Below, piece by piece: positions 1 to 9,115 of a stretch of DNA of 64,000 nucleotides. Location of the stretch: positions 310,001 to 374,000 of the forward strand of contig SEFP01000001.1 in NCBI GenBank assembly GCA_004144185.1, written 5' to 3'. Position 1 is the stretch's first letter, and every line of letters begins with the position of its first letter. Below the pieces are notes generated by a model. The model ran no database searches. It was not told where the DNA came from and worked only from the letters and a program-made list of their open reading frames with translations. Position numbers and translations under genes: made by a program. This DNA comes from Sphingobacteriales bacterium. Lineage in GTDB: Bacteria; Bacteroidota; Bacteroidia; Chitinophagales; Chitinophagaceae.

Positions 1-332
1 ATACCTACGCAGGCTTTCTGTGGGAACACGACTTGGGCGGTGGTCTGTTCAACTACATTCCGCTGCTGAAAAAAGCCAAGCTGCGCCAGTTCTGGACGGC
101 TAAAGGCGTCATCGGGCGACTCTCGGAGGCCAACGAAGCATTGAATCTTCAGAAAGGCTACCCGTTCCGGACGCTGGAGCAAAAGCCGTATATAGAACTG
201 GGCACTGGAGTTGAAAACATTTTTCAGTTTTTCCGGATCGACTTTGTCTGGCGCGTAGCCCCGGCACCGCTGCCGTTCGAGAACCGGAACCACCATTTTG
301 GGGTCTTCGGATCGATCAAACTCGAGTTCTAG
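1..332 (+). CDS. C-terminal part of an outer-membrane/carboxypeptidase-regulatory-like (DUF5686-like) protein, truncated by the window edge
   Basis: Open frame from the window start to TAG at 330-332; ends ...NHHFGVFGSIKLEF, an aromatic beta-strand-like C-terminus typical of Bacteroidota outer-membrane barrels. Confidence 0.5.
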   Translation, partial: TYAGFLWEHDLGGGLFNYIPLLKKAKLRQFWTAKGVIGRLSEANEALNLQKGYPFRTLEQKPYIELGTGVENIFQFFRIDFVWRVAPAPLPFENRNHHFGVFGSIKLEF

Positions 333-369
333 CCAACCTTCCGGAACCGGTGGTTGTTTGAATTCCATC

Positions 370-1158
370 ATGTCCGGAAATTCTTTTGCGTCCCTTCAGA
401 CGGTGCTCGATGATGCGGTGGCGCAGTACAATACGCCCGATTTTATACCGCACGATCCGATTTCGATTCCCCATCGGTTTTCCAACGCACCAGACATTGA
501 AATTGCCGGGCTGCTGGCGGCCACACTGGCCTGGGGCAACCGAAAGATGATTATCCGGAATGTAAACCGGCTAATGGAATGGATGGATGAAGCGCCGTAT
601 GATTTTATCCGGCAGCACCAGGAAAGGGACCTGAAACGATTTGAAGGCTTCGCGCACCGCACGTTCAACACCACCGATCTGCTGCATTTTATCCAGTTTC
701 TGCGGCATCATTTTCAGACGCACGATTCGCTGGAAGAGTTGTTTCTGAACAGCGAGCCGATCAAAGAGGAGGCCGTTGTTGCGCGGGGACTGGTGCAGTT
801 CCGGAAGGCTTTCTTTGCCCTGGAACATGCTCCTGCCCGTACGCAAAAGCATGTGGCGTCACCCGAGCGGGGATCGGCCTGTAAACGGCTCAATATGTTT
901 TTGCGCTGGATGGTGCGGCAGGATACCGGCGGCGTGGATTTCGGCATCTGGAAACGCCTGAAACCCTCTCAGCTCATTGCGCCACTCGACATTCACAGCG
1001 GCCGTACCGCCCGCCAGTTGGGGCTACTGACCCGGAAGCAGGATGATTGGAAAGCCGCTATAGAACTAACCGAAAATCTGCGGTCCTTTTGTCCGGAAGA
1101 TCCGGTGAAGTATGATTTTGCCCTATTTTCAATAAGTGTCGGAAACGGTAAGGCCTGA
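370..1158 (+). CDS. TIGR02757/DUF2400 family protein
   Basis: ORF 298-1158; ATG at 370 (MSGNSFASLQTVLDDAV) avoids overlap with the upstream CDS; motif PDIEIAGLLAATLAWGNRKMIIRNVNRLM. Confidence 0.8.
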   Translation: MSGNSFASLQTVLDDAVAQYNTPDFIPHDPISIPHRFSNAPDIEIAGLLAATLAWGNRKMIIRNVNRLMEWMDEAPYDFIRQHQERDLKRFEGFAHRTFNTTDLLHFIQFLRHHFQTHDSLEELFLNSEPIKEEAVVARGLVQFRKAFFALEHAPARTQKHVASPERGSACKRLNMFLRWMVRQDTGGVDFGIWKRLKPSQLIAPLDIHSGRTARQLGLLTRKQDDWKAAIELTENLRSFCPEDPVKYDFALFSISVGNGKA

Positions 1159-2133
1159 TGCATTGGATGCTCCCTTATCCGTTTTAGGAATAAAGTCCCG
1201 TACCTGAAACCATTGTAGGCCTTCGCCAGACTTCCGGGAGCGGCTGTCATCCGCCCGGAGTTCATAGGAGAAGGTAAACGACCGCATTTCATCTTTTCGC
1301 TTACTCAGCAAACTTCCGGAAAAGAACATCAGATTGTCGATCGCCTGATACCGCGCAAACCGGTACCGTCCGTCGTCTCCGGCTTCCCACTGCTTGATGC
1401 TGTATGTTTTCTGGGCGGCCTGTTCCGAACGGGCGGCGGTCATCAGCGAATCGGCCTGGCTGTAGGATTTGGCTTTCCGGAAGATCTTAACCAGTTCCCG
1501 GTCAGCCGTGGTGGCCTTGTAAATCGATTCTTCCAGCACCCAGCCTCTCCGGAGAATTGTGTACTGTGAATAGGCCATGATCGTGTCTTCATCCATTTTG
1601 GTAGTGACCATTTTGGAAAGCAGATCGCGCTTAAACGACCGGGGTACAATTACATGATAGCGCAGCGAATCGTCCCAGCCGCTGACGGCATAAAATCCTT
1701 TCTGGGAAACGCTGCTGTAGGCGCGGCGTTCCAGCATCGCCAGCAGGTTGGTGCCCACCGGATACGACGTAAAGTTGAGGATCCGCTGGTGTTCATCTGC
1801 TGACAACCGATCTATAACCGTAGGCGTTTCGGTGGTATCCCGCTTCAGCGCATAGGTATGGTCAGGTTCTTTCACCAGGTAAGCCGGAATCTGGGCGTTA
1901 AACGGGGTATCTCCCGGCTGATACAGCGACGTCTGTGCGATTACGGCCATCCGTTTCGGCTCTACGTAGGATTGAGGGGCATATTTGATTACGCTGTCGA
2001 GCAGGTTTTCAAGCTTGAGCTTGCGGGAACGGATCGCGACCTCGGCAATGTCTTTACTCATCCGGCGCATTTCCTGCGCCTGAGTGCTACAGACAGCACC
2101 AATCATCGAAATCAAAAGCAGTAGGCGACGCAT
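1129..2133 (-). CDS. Secreted hypothetical protein, tandem paralogue of the 2175-3143 gene
   Basis: Signal peptide MRRLLLLISMIGAVCSTQAQ; LENLLDSVIKYAPQSYVEP resembles VRDIIDSVYTNAPRNYAEP in its neighbour. Confidence 0.7.
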   Translation of the reverse strand: MRRLLLLISMIGAVCSTQAQEMRRMSKDIAEVAIRSRKLKLENLLDSVIKYAPQSYVEPKRMAVIAQTSLYQPGDTPFNAQIPAYLVKEPDHTYALKRDTTETPTVIDRLSADEHQRILNFTSYPVGTNLLAMLERRAYSSVSQKGFYAVSGWDDSLRYHVIVPRSFKRDLLSKMVTTKMDEDTIMAYSQYTILRRGWVLEESIYKATTADRELVKIFRKAKSYSQADSLMTAARSEQAAQKTYSIKQWEAGDDGRYRFARYQAIDNLMFFSGSLLSKRKDEMRSFTFSYELRADDSRSRKSGEGLQWFQVRDFIPKTDKGASNASGLTVSDTY

Positions 2134-2174
2134 GGCGGAGCGGTGTATCGTAGCAGAGAGGTGCGGGTGAAGAA

Positions 2175-3143
2175 TCAGTATTTTTTCCGGTCTTTGAGCA
2201 GATCATCCAGCGAGAATGGCTGCAACGATTCCGGAACGGCTGTTTCGTACTCGTAGACCGTTTCGCTGGTACCGATGTATCCTTCCGGATCCGGAAATTT
2301 CTTAAACAACGCCAGCGAAAGGTTCAGCAGATTGTCGGTATGCATAAAGCGATGAATCCGGTATCGTCCGTCCGGGCCGGGCCACCACTCTCTGGCTATG
2401 CCAAACCGCCGCAGGCGCTCCTGGGCCTTGGCGGCGGCAATCAGTTCCTGGGCACGGGTAAATGAAGACGTCCGGATGAGTTCCGTTAGTTTGGCCGGAT
2501 CGTTCAGCAGCAGCGCACTTTCAACGTAGGTAACAACCCATCCTTTCCGGCGAATCTTCAAAATGGTGTAGGAAAACAAGGAATCTTTGTCCAGCGACGA
2601 AATGAACGGCCGGAGTATGATTGGGATGCCTATTTTCCCTTTCGGCCGGAACAGCAGGTAAAAGTGTGGATCGGTTTCATTCTGATCAGAAGCATACAAT
2701 ACCCGTTTGGTATCCGAAATATCGTCCAGACTTTTCATAAAGGTCATCACATTGGTAGCGACCGGAAACGGACGGTCATTCAGGCTGAATACCCGGTCCC
2801 ACTGCGCTTTGGACTGGATATGATCCTGCACCACGACGCCTTTTCGGGTGCTGTCCCAGAGCAGCGACCCGTAGGTAAATTCTTTTCCTTTCCGGAGGTA
2901 AACCGGCACCTGCGTGTAAAAGGCCGTATCGGCACCGCGGTTGTAATATGCGAGGTAGGTGCCGGAAAGCTGGCCGGGTTCCGCATAGTTTCTGGGAGCA
3001 TTGGTATACACACTGTCGATAATATCGCGTACGGTAATTTTTTTAGAGGTAACGGTAATCCCGTCCAGATCCTGGTCTTTAATCTGACCAAAACTGGTTA
3101 AAGCCATACAGGTAAGGGAACATAGCCAAAAGACGAAGCGCAT
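2175..3143 (-). CDS. Secreted hypothetical protein, tandem paralogue of the 1129-2133 gene
   Basis: ORF 2175-3152 with ATG at 3143; signal peptide MRFVFWLCSLTCMALTSFGQ; colinear similarity to the adjacent ORF. Confidence 0.7.
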   Translation of the reverse strand: MRFVFWLCSLTCMALTSFGQIKDQDLDGITVTSKKITVRDIIDSVYTNAPRNYAEPGQLSGTYLAYYNRGADTAFYTQVPVYLRKGKEFTYGSLLWDSTRKGVVVQDHIQSKAQWDRVFSLNDRPFPVATNVMTFMKSLDDISDTKRVLYASDQNETDPHFYLLFRPKGKIGIPIILRPFISSLDKDSLFSYTILKIRRKGWVVTYVESALLLNDPAKLTELIRTSSFTRAQELIAAAKAQERLRRFGIAREWWPGPDGRYRIHRFMHTDNLLNLSLALFKKFPDPEGYIGTSETVYEYETAVPESLQPFSLDDLLKDRKKY

Positions 3144-3298
3144 AACAAACAAAAATAGTTGCTTCCTGTATCGGCGCCAGCGCCAAAAGGTTACAGCAGG
3201 TTTTTTTATTTTTCCATCCGGGATGAAGGGTTCTACAATCCTGCGACTTCCGTACCGGTCGTCAAAGGGGATGAACTACCTTCGCCGGCCGCTTTACT

Positions 3299-4063
3299 AT
3301 GAATCTGTCTGACGGAAAAAAAGTGTACTTCGCCTCCGATTTTCACCTCGGCATTCCGGATGGAGCAACCAGCCGGATCCGGGAAAAGCGAATCATTTCC
3401 TGGCTTTCTGAAATCGAAACGGATGCCCAGCAGCTGTTTCTGGTTGGCGATATTTTCGATGTCTGGTTTGAATACAAAAATGTAGTTCCGAAAGGGTTTA
3501 CCCGGTTTCTGGGCAAGCTGGCCGAACTGGCCGACGGTGGTCTTCAGATCGAAGCGTTTACCGGCAACCATGATTTGTGGATGCGCGGCTATTTTGAAGA
3601 TGAACTCGGCATTCCGGTGCATCATGCACCCATTCAGCGGGTGATTTCCGGAAAATCCTTTTTCATCGGTCATGGCGACGGCCTGGGACCCGGCGACCGG
3701 GGCTATAAAATGCTCAAGCGCATTCTTTCCAGCAAAGGCACGCAATGGCTGTACCGGCGCATCCATCCCGATACCGGCGTGGGGCTGGCAACCTGGGCAT
3801 CGCGACGGGGACCGAAACACGAAGCCGGAGCGGAAGATGGATTCCAGGGTCCGGAAAAAGAATGGCTGGTTCAGTTTTGCCTGCAGACCCTTCAGGAAAC
3901 CCATTACGATTATTTCATTTTTGGTCACCGCCACCTGGCACTCGATTACCCACTCCCCCAGGGCAGTCGCTACATCAACCTCGGCGACTGGATCAAATTC
4001 AACTCCTACGCAGTTTTTGATGGTCAGGACATGACCTTACAATACTATCCGTCCCAATCATGA
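3299..4063 (+). CDS. lpxH: UDP-2,3-diacylglucosamine diphosphatase (LpxH-like metallophosphoesterase)
   Basis: Metallophosphoesterase motifs SDFHLG, GDIFDVWFEY, GNHD, GHGDG, GHRH. Confidence 0.85.
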   Translation: MNLSDGKKVYFASDFHLGIPDGATSRIREKRIISWLSEIETDAQQLFLVGDIFDVWFEYKNVVPKGFTRFLGKLAELADGGLQIEAFTGNHDLWMRGYFEDELGIPVHHAPIQRVISGKSFFIGHGDGLGPGDRGYKMLKRILSSKGTQWLYRRIHPDTGVGLATWASRRGPKHEAGAEDGFQGPEKEWLVQFCLQTLQETHYDYFIFGHRHLALDYPLPQGSRYINLGDWIKFNSYAVFDGQDMTLQYYPSQS

Positions 4064-4572
4064 AACGCACGCTTGTTTTAATCCGCCACGCCAAATCAGA
4101 CTGGGGCAACCCGTTGCTCACAGACTACGACCGGCCTTTGAATGCCCGTGGCGAGCGCGATGCTCCGGAACTAGGCCGGCGGTTGCGCGTTAAAGGCATC
4201 CGGCCCGATGGGATCATTGCCTCTACCGCCAACCGGGCTGCCCAGACCGCCCGTGCAGTTGTCAAAGGGCTGCAGCTGGAAGAGTCGCTCATTCAGTGGG
4301 ACCGCAGCCTGTACCATTGCCGTCCGGAAACTTTTGAAACGGTTTTGTTTGGAATGGACGATGCGCTCACCACCGTGTTTATGGTGGCTCACAATCCGGG
4401 CATTTCCATGTTTGCCCAACAGTTACTGCCCGGACAGGCTGTTGACGACTTATCAACGTGTGCGGCACTAGGCATTTCCATTACCGCCGACCGCTGGACA
4501 GACCTGCCGAATGCACCTAAATCTTTACTTTTTCTAGACACTCCGAAGCATCCTTCGGAAGGCACTTACTGA
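4060..4572 (+). CDS. SixA-like histidine phosphatase family protein
   Basis: LVLIRHAKSDWGN motif; 4-bp overlap with lpxH. Confidence 0.85.
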   Translation: MKRTLVLIRHAKSDWGNPLLTDYDRPLNARGERDAPELGRRLRVKGIRPDGIIASTANRAAQTARAVVKGLQLEESLIQWDRSLYHCRPETFETVLFGMDDALTTVFMVAHNPGISMFAQQLLPGQAVDDLSTCAALGISITADRWTDLPNAPKSLLFLDTPKHPSEGTY

Positions 4573-6014
4573 TGACTCCCGACTCTTTAGCTGAACTTTT
4601 TAAGGACCAGTTCGCAACCGCTCCTCAACATCCACAGGCCCTGGCCCAGTCGGGTTCCGACCGCCGCTACTACCGGCTTACGTCCGGGAACCAAACGGCT
4701 ATTGGTACCCTGAGTGAGAATACGGCTGAGAACAACACGTTTTTTTACTTTACCGACCTGCTGCGCAAGCATAAGATCCGGGTTCCGGAAGTATATGCCC
4801 GAAGCCGGGATCGCAAAGCCTACTTACAGGAAGACCTGGGCAGCGAGAGTTTGTTTGACAAGCTGCAGAAAGAAGGGCTGACACCAGAAGTCAAAGCCTT
4901 GTATCGCAAAGCGCTTCAGGAACTGGCCAAGTTTCAGTGGCTGGCGGGCCGCGAGGCCGATTTCAAACAATGCTGCGCCACTGCGGCCTTCGATGAAAAA
5001 GCGATTCTGTCCGATCTGCTGTACTTCAAGTACTATTTCTTGGATTTGCAGCGGATTCCATACAACCGGCAGTTGTTGCAGGATGAAATGGAAGGCCTGG
5101 CCCGGGAACTGGGCCGGTACCAGCCCCAAATGCTGATGTACCGCGACTTCCAGAGCCGCAACATCATGTTGCTGCCTAAAGGCGAAATTGCTTTTATTGA
5201 TTATCAGGGTGCCATGCAGGGACCTCCGCAATACGATCTTGCATCGCTGTTGTGGCAGGCCAAAGCAGCGCTTCCGGATGCCTGGAAAGAAGAGCTGCTC
5301 AATAGCTATCTGGAAGGCGTCAAGGAATTGGGCATACGGATCGACGAAATGCACTTCCGACGCGGCTATGGCCAGTTTGTTCTGCTCCGACTGTTGCAGG
5401 TATTGGGGGCTTATGGGTTCCGGGGGCTGCTGGAACGCAAGCCGCATTTTGTTTCCAGTATTGCACCGGCGTTGCGCAATCTGCATCATTTTCTGGATCA
5501 CAACCCACAGATTCCGGCCCTTCCGGAACTGCGTTCTGTTCTGGAACGCCTGACACAGGAAGATATCATCAGCCGTTACACCCCTGCTGTAGTCGAGGCA
5601 TCGCCACAGCTTCAGGTAACCATCCAGTCGTTTAGCTACAAAGTAGGGCTTCCGGAAGATGCAAACGGCCATGGCGGCGGCTTTGTATTCGACTGCCGGG
5701 GCATCCTCAATCCGGGCCGTTTTCCGGATTATAAGCACCGGAGCGGGCTCGATAAAGAAGTGGTCGCCTTTCTGGAAACCGAAACCCGCATGCCTGAGTT
5801 TATCGAAAAAAGCCAAGAGCTCGTAGGTATTACCGTAGATGATTACCTGCAGCGCGGCTTCGACCATCTGAGCATCAGCTTCGGCTGTACCGGCGGGCAG
5901 CACCGGAGCGTCTATGCATCTGAAAAAATGGCTGCCTGGTTTCGAAACCGGTATTCAATTGACTGTGTAGCTGTACATCACAATCGCAGCCGCTGGGTCA
6001 CCGAGCCGGTATAA
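4572..6014 (+). CDS. Fusion: N-terminal aminoglycoside-phosphotransferase/AmgK-like kinase and C-terminal RapZ C-terminal-like domain
   Basis: APH motifs MYRDFQSRNIM...FIDYQGAMQGPPQYDLASL; RapZ-C motifs FVFDCRGILNPG...SGLDKEVVAFL and ISFGCTGGQHRSVYASEKMA. Confidence 0.85.
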   Translation: MTPDSLAELFKDQFATAPQHPQALAQSGSDRRYYRLTSGNQTAIGTLSENTAENNTFFYFTDLLRKHKIRVPEVYARSRDRKAYLQEDLGSESLFDKLQKEGLTPEVKALYRKALQELAKFQWLAGREADFKQCCATAAFDEKAILSDLLYFKYYFLDLQRIPYNRQLLQDEMEGLARELGRYQPQMLMYRDFQSRNIMLLPKGEIAFIDYQGAMQGPPQYDLASLLWQAKAALPDAWKEELLNSYLEGVKELGIRIDEMHFRRGYGQFVLLRLLQVLGAYGFRGLLERKPHFVSSIAPALRNLHHFLDHNPQIPALPELRSVLERLTQEDIISRYTPAVVEASPQLQVTIQSFSYKVGLPEDANGHGGGFVFDCRGILNPGRFPDYKHRSGLDKEVVAFLETETRMPEFIEKSQELVGITVDDYLQRGFDHLSISFGCTGGQHRSVYASEKMAAWFRNRYSIDCVAVHHNRSRWVTEPV

Positions 6015-6034
6015 GAGTGTACTTTCGGAAGCTA

Positions 6035-6070
6035 AAAACGCCCCACCGAGATCCATCTGTGGGGCGTTTT
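6035..6070. terminator. Intrinsic terminator between convergent genes
   Basis: AAAACGCCCCAC / GTGGGGCGTTTT inverted repeat. Confidence 0.8.
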
Positions 6071-6089
6071 GATATAACCAGAAGTGATG

Positions 6090-6473
6090 TCAGGGCTGGG
6101 TATGTGTGAAGCGCACTGTGCCGTTCTGCGTCAGCGTATACGTAGGTGGCTGCATCACAAATTCATAGCCGCTCTCGCCGGCATACCGTTCACCGGGGCC
6201 GTCCTGCTGCCGGATAAGATTCAGTTCGTTACCATCGAAGAATACCTGTACGGAGGCTCTATCCTGCGAACGGGTATATTCCAGGGTGCTATTATCAGGA
6301 TTCTTAAGGGTTGTTTTGGGCACTTCCGGATTGGCCGTGGCTACGGTGGTAGCTGTAGTTTGCTTGGCTACCGTTTCACCATTGGTGGTTACGGTATCGT
6401 TGGTGGTGTGGGTAGTGCAGGCAGACAGCGAAAGAACGACTGCGGCCACAGCAAGGATCGGTTTCATAGGCAT
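6090..6473 (-). CDS. Small lipoprotein, possibly MliC-like
   Basis: Lipobox LSLSAC; VQVFFDGNELNLIRQQDGPGERY...TYTLTQNG is weakly MliC-like. Confidence 0.55.
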   Translation of the reverse strand: MPMKPILAVAAVVLSLSACTTHTTNDTVTTNGETVAKQTTATTVATANPEVPKTTLKNPDNSTLEYTRSQDRASVQVFFDGNELNLIRQQDGPGERYAGESGYEFVMQPPTYTLTQNGTVRFTHTQP

Positions 6474-6499
6474 TTAAAGTTCCGGAAAAGTAACGGATG

Positions 6500-7326
6500 T
6501 CAGCGAGTAGCGGTGGCTTTAGCGGCTTTGCGCTTCGCGCGCTGGTTATAATCGAGTACCGCCTGAAACGGTCGGGTGGAATTCCTGAAGGACAGGGTAA
6601 GGCTTACAATCGGCGCCAGCAATCCGGCCGCCATTGCACCTCCTCCAATCGCTTGCACGGTAGGATTGTCGCTGGCTAGTACAGCAGCAAATCCGCCGAG
6701 CAGCAATCCTGCCGAACTCCAGTTGATCGTCCGGATCACCGAACGGGTTTTGACAAATTTGTCCAGCTCGGCAGACTGTGGAATGAGTTGCCGGGTATTC
6801 TGGTAGGTCATTCGCACCAAGGGCTGGTAAGGACCACCTGCTTGAAGGTAAGGAACTTTTTTTGCCGAGCCACCCGCTGGGCCTCCGGAAAAGCCTCCCA
6901 CTCTGGCACTAGGCATACTTGAAAAACTGCCCATATTTGAGGCAGCCCCCATGTGCGCCCCCCCATACCTGCACCACCAGAAGGTAAAATAATCGTTCTT
7001 TCATACACATTGATCGGACCTGCGACCACTTGCTCGGCAAATTCTTTTCCGCCTACATTCATGTAACGATTGCCTTTGTGCTGGTAGAAGGTCACTTCTT
7101 TCGCTTTGTAGGTCGAATCGCCAAACTCAAACTTCGACTGGGAGAACAGCGGATCGCGCTTGCGCATATCGCCGCCAACCGAATCCCCGTTATCCAACAC
7201 GACGTACGAAACGTTTTTGTCGACCCGGATCGGGGTTGTCTTGGTCGTTCGAACCGGAATGGTCATGAAACAGGACGAAACACTTAGGCTAATGCCCAGC
7301 AGTAGCACAGAACCGCAGATTTTCAT
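6500..7326 (-). pseudogene. Lipoprotein/membrane protein gene split into two ORFs (6808-7326 and 6500-6952) by an apparent frameshift at a C7 tract (G7 on the coding strand)
   Basis: N-terminal lipoprotein ORF runs out of frame after ...LPSGGAGMGG; the second ORF resumes 7 nt downstream of the tract. One extra G would give a continuous ...GAGMGGAHMGAASNMGSF... reading frame. Confidence 0.6.
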
Positions 7327-7467
7327 AAAGGATTAAAATGAATTAAGCGGCTAATCTAATTCCAGAACCCTTTGGATACAAGCCATCTGTTCAGGAACAG
7401 ACCATTTGCTTTTAAAAGAGACCCTTCCGGAAGCGCTTTTTCACGTTTCGCTCGGATTCCGGAAACG

Positions 7468-7475
7468 TACCTTTG
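7468..7475 (+). promoter_or_regulatory. Bacteroidota -7 element TACCTTTG upstream of clpX
   Basis: Exact TAnnTTTG, 21 nt before the ATG. Confidence 0.6.
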
Positions 7476-7496
7476 CGGGCCGAAAAAATATAAGAC

Positions 7497-8774
7497 ATGT
7501 CGAGAAAAACGGAGAAGAGTTGTTCCTTTTGTGATCGTCCGGAAACGGACTGCGCTATTTTATTTACTGGCCTTAAAGGCAACATCTGCGATCAGTGTAT
7601 TGAGAACGCGTACCAGCTGCTGGGCGACACAACCGGTACCCCTGCCGGAGTGCCTTCCGGAAAACCTGCTTCCAAACAGTCAGCCCTCGACGTCACCCAG
7701 CACCGCATCTACAAACCCCGTGAAATCAAGGCCTTTCTGGATGATTATGTGATCGGCCAGGAAGATGCCAAAAAAGTAATTTCTGTCGCCATCTACAATC
7801 ACTACAAGCGACTGCTCAACCCACAGGCACAGGCGACTGATGACGTAGAAATTGAGAAAAGCAACATGATTATGGTGGGTGAAACCGGCACCGGCAAAAC
7901 CTTGCTGGCCCGCACCATTGCCCGGTTGTTGCAGATTCCGTTTGCGATTGTCGATGCCACCGTATTTACCGAAGCCGGCTATGTAGGCGAAGATGTGGAA
8001 AGCATTCTCAGTCGCTTGCTTCAGGCCGCCGACTACGATGTGGAAGCCGCGCAGAAAGGCATCATCTTCATCGATGAGATCGACAAAATCGGCCGTAAGG
8101 GCGACAACCCATCCATCACCCGCGATGTAAGTGGTGAAGGCGTACAGCAGGCCATGCTGAAACTGCTCGAAGGCAGTCAGGTGATGGTACCGCCCCAGGG
8201 CGGACGTAAGCACCCCGATCAAAAGATGATTGCGGTGGATACGCGCAACATTCTGTTCATCTGCGGGGGTGCGTTTGAAGGCATCGACAAGATGATTGCC
8301 CGTCGGATGCAGACGTCTTCGATCGGTTACCGCGCCATTCAAAACACCCAGGATCTCGACCGGGCCAATCTGTTGCAATACGTCAACGCACAGGATCTGC
8401 GCTCGTTTGGACTGATTCCGGAACTGCTGGGCCGGTTGCCGATCGTTACCTACCTGAATCCGCTGGACCGGGATGCCCTGCGCCGGATTCTGACCGAACC
8501 GAAGAACGCCCTGATCAAGCAGTACAAAAAGCTGTTCAACTACGAGGACATCCGGCTGGAAGTGGAAGATGCTGCACTCGATTATCTGGTAGACAAAGCC
8601 GTTGAATACAAGCTCGGCGGACGCGGATTGCGGGCCATCTGTGAAATGGTGCTGACAGATGCGATGTTTGACCTGCCGTCTGAAACCAATCACGGAGGCG
8701 TATTCAAGCTGACCGAAGCATACGCCAGGCAAATGCTGGAGCATTCCAAACTGGAATATCTCAAAGCCGCTTAA
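7497..8774 (+). CDS. clpX: ATP-dependent Clp protease ATP-binding subunit ClpX
   Basis: Zinc-binding N-domain [26 protein letters not shown]; Walker [19 protein letters not shown] and [12 protein letters not shown]. Confidence 0.98.
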   Translation: MSRKTEKSCSFCDRPETDCAILFTGLKGNICDQCIENAYQLLGDTTGTPAGVPSGKPASKQSALDVTQHRIYKPREIKAFLDDYVIGQEDAKKVISVAIYNHYKRLLNPQAQATDDVEIEKSNMIMVGETGTGKTLLARTIARLLQIPFAIVDATVFTEAGYVGEDVESILSRLLQAADYDVEAAQKGIIFIDEIDKIGRKGDNPSITRDVSGEGVQQAMLKLLEGSQVMVPPQGGRKHPDQKMIAVDTRNILFICGGAFEGIDKMIARRMQTSSIGYRAIQNTQDLDRANLLQYVNAQDLRSFGLIPELLGRLPIVTYLNPLDRDALRRILTEPKNALIKQYKKLFNYEDIRLEVEDAALDYLVDKAVEYKLGGRGLRAICEMVLTDAMFDLPSETNHGGVFKLTEAYARQMLEHSKLEYLKAA

Positions 8775-8851
8775 ACAGTACCATTGCCGGACGTTTTAGG
8801 GCTTCCGGAAAACAGATTTCCTTTCTTCACGCGTTTTCAACCCATTATTTT

Positions 8852-9031
8852 ATGAACGAACTCATTCAGCAGCTCACCGACAAGGCCGGCCTCACGGAAG
8901 ACCAGGCGCAGAAAGCCATTAGCGTGATCAAGGATTACATTCAAAGCCAGCTGCCACCAATGATGCAGGGCATGGTCGACAACTTCCTGAAGACCGACGC
9001 TCAATCGCAATCAAACGATATCCTGGGGTAG
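8852..9031 (+). CDS. Small conserved hypothetical protein (59 aa)
   Basis: Below the ORF-track cutoff; MNELIQQLTDKAGLTEDQAQKAISVIKDYIQSQLPPMMQGMVDNFLKTDAQSQSNDILG*, followed by a hairpin. Confidence 0.7.
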   Translation: MNELIQQLTDKAGLTEDQAQKAISVIKDYIQSQLPPMMQGMVDNFLKTDAQSQSNDILG

Positions 9032-9060
9032 TCTCCCAACATCCTTTCTTGAGGATTAAT

Positions 9061-9090
9061 ACGGCACCAGCACCTTCCGGTACTGGTGCC
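9061..9090. terminator. Intrinsic terminator between convergent genes
   Basis: CGGCACCAG / CTGGTGCCG stem followed by a T-rich run. Confidence 0.7.
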
Positions 9091-9115
9091 GTTCGTTTTT
9101 CCGGAATAAAGCCCG

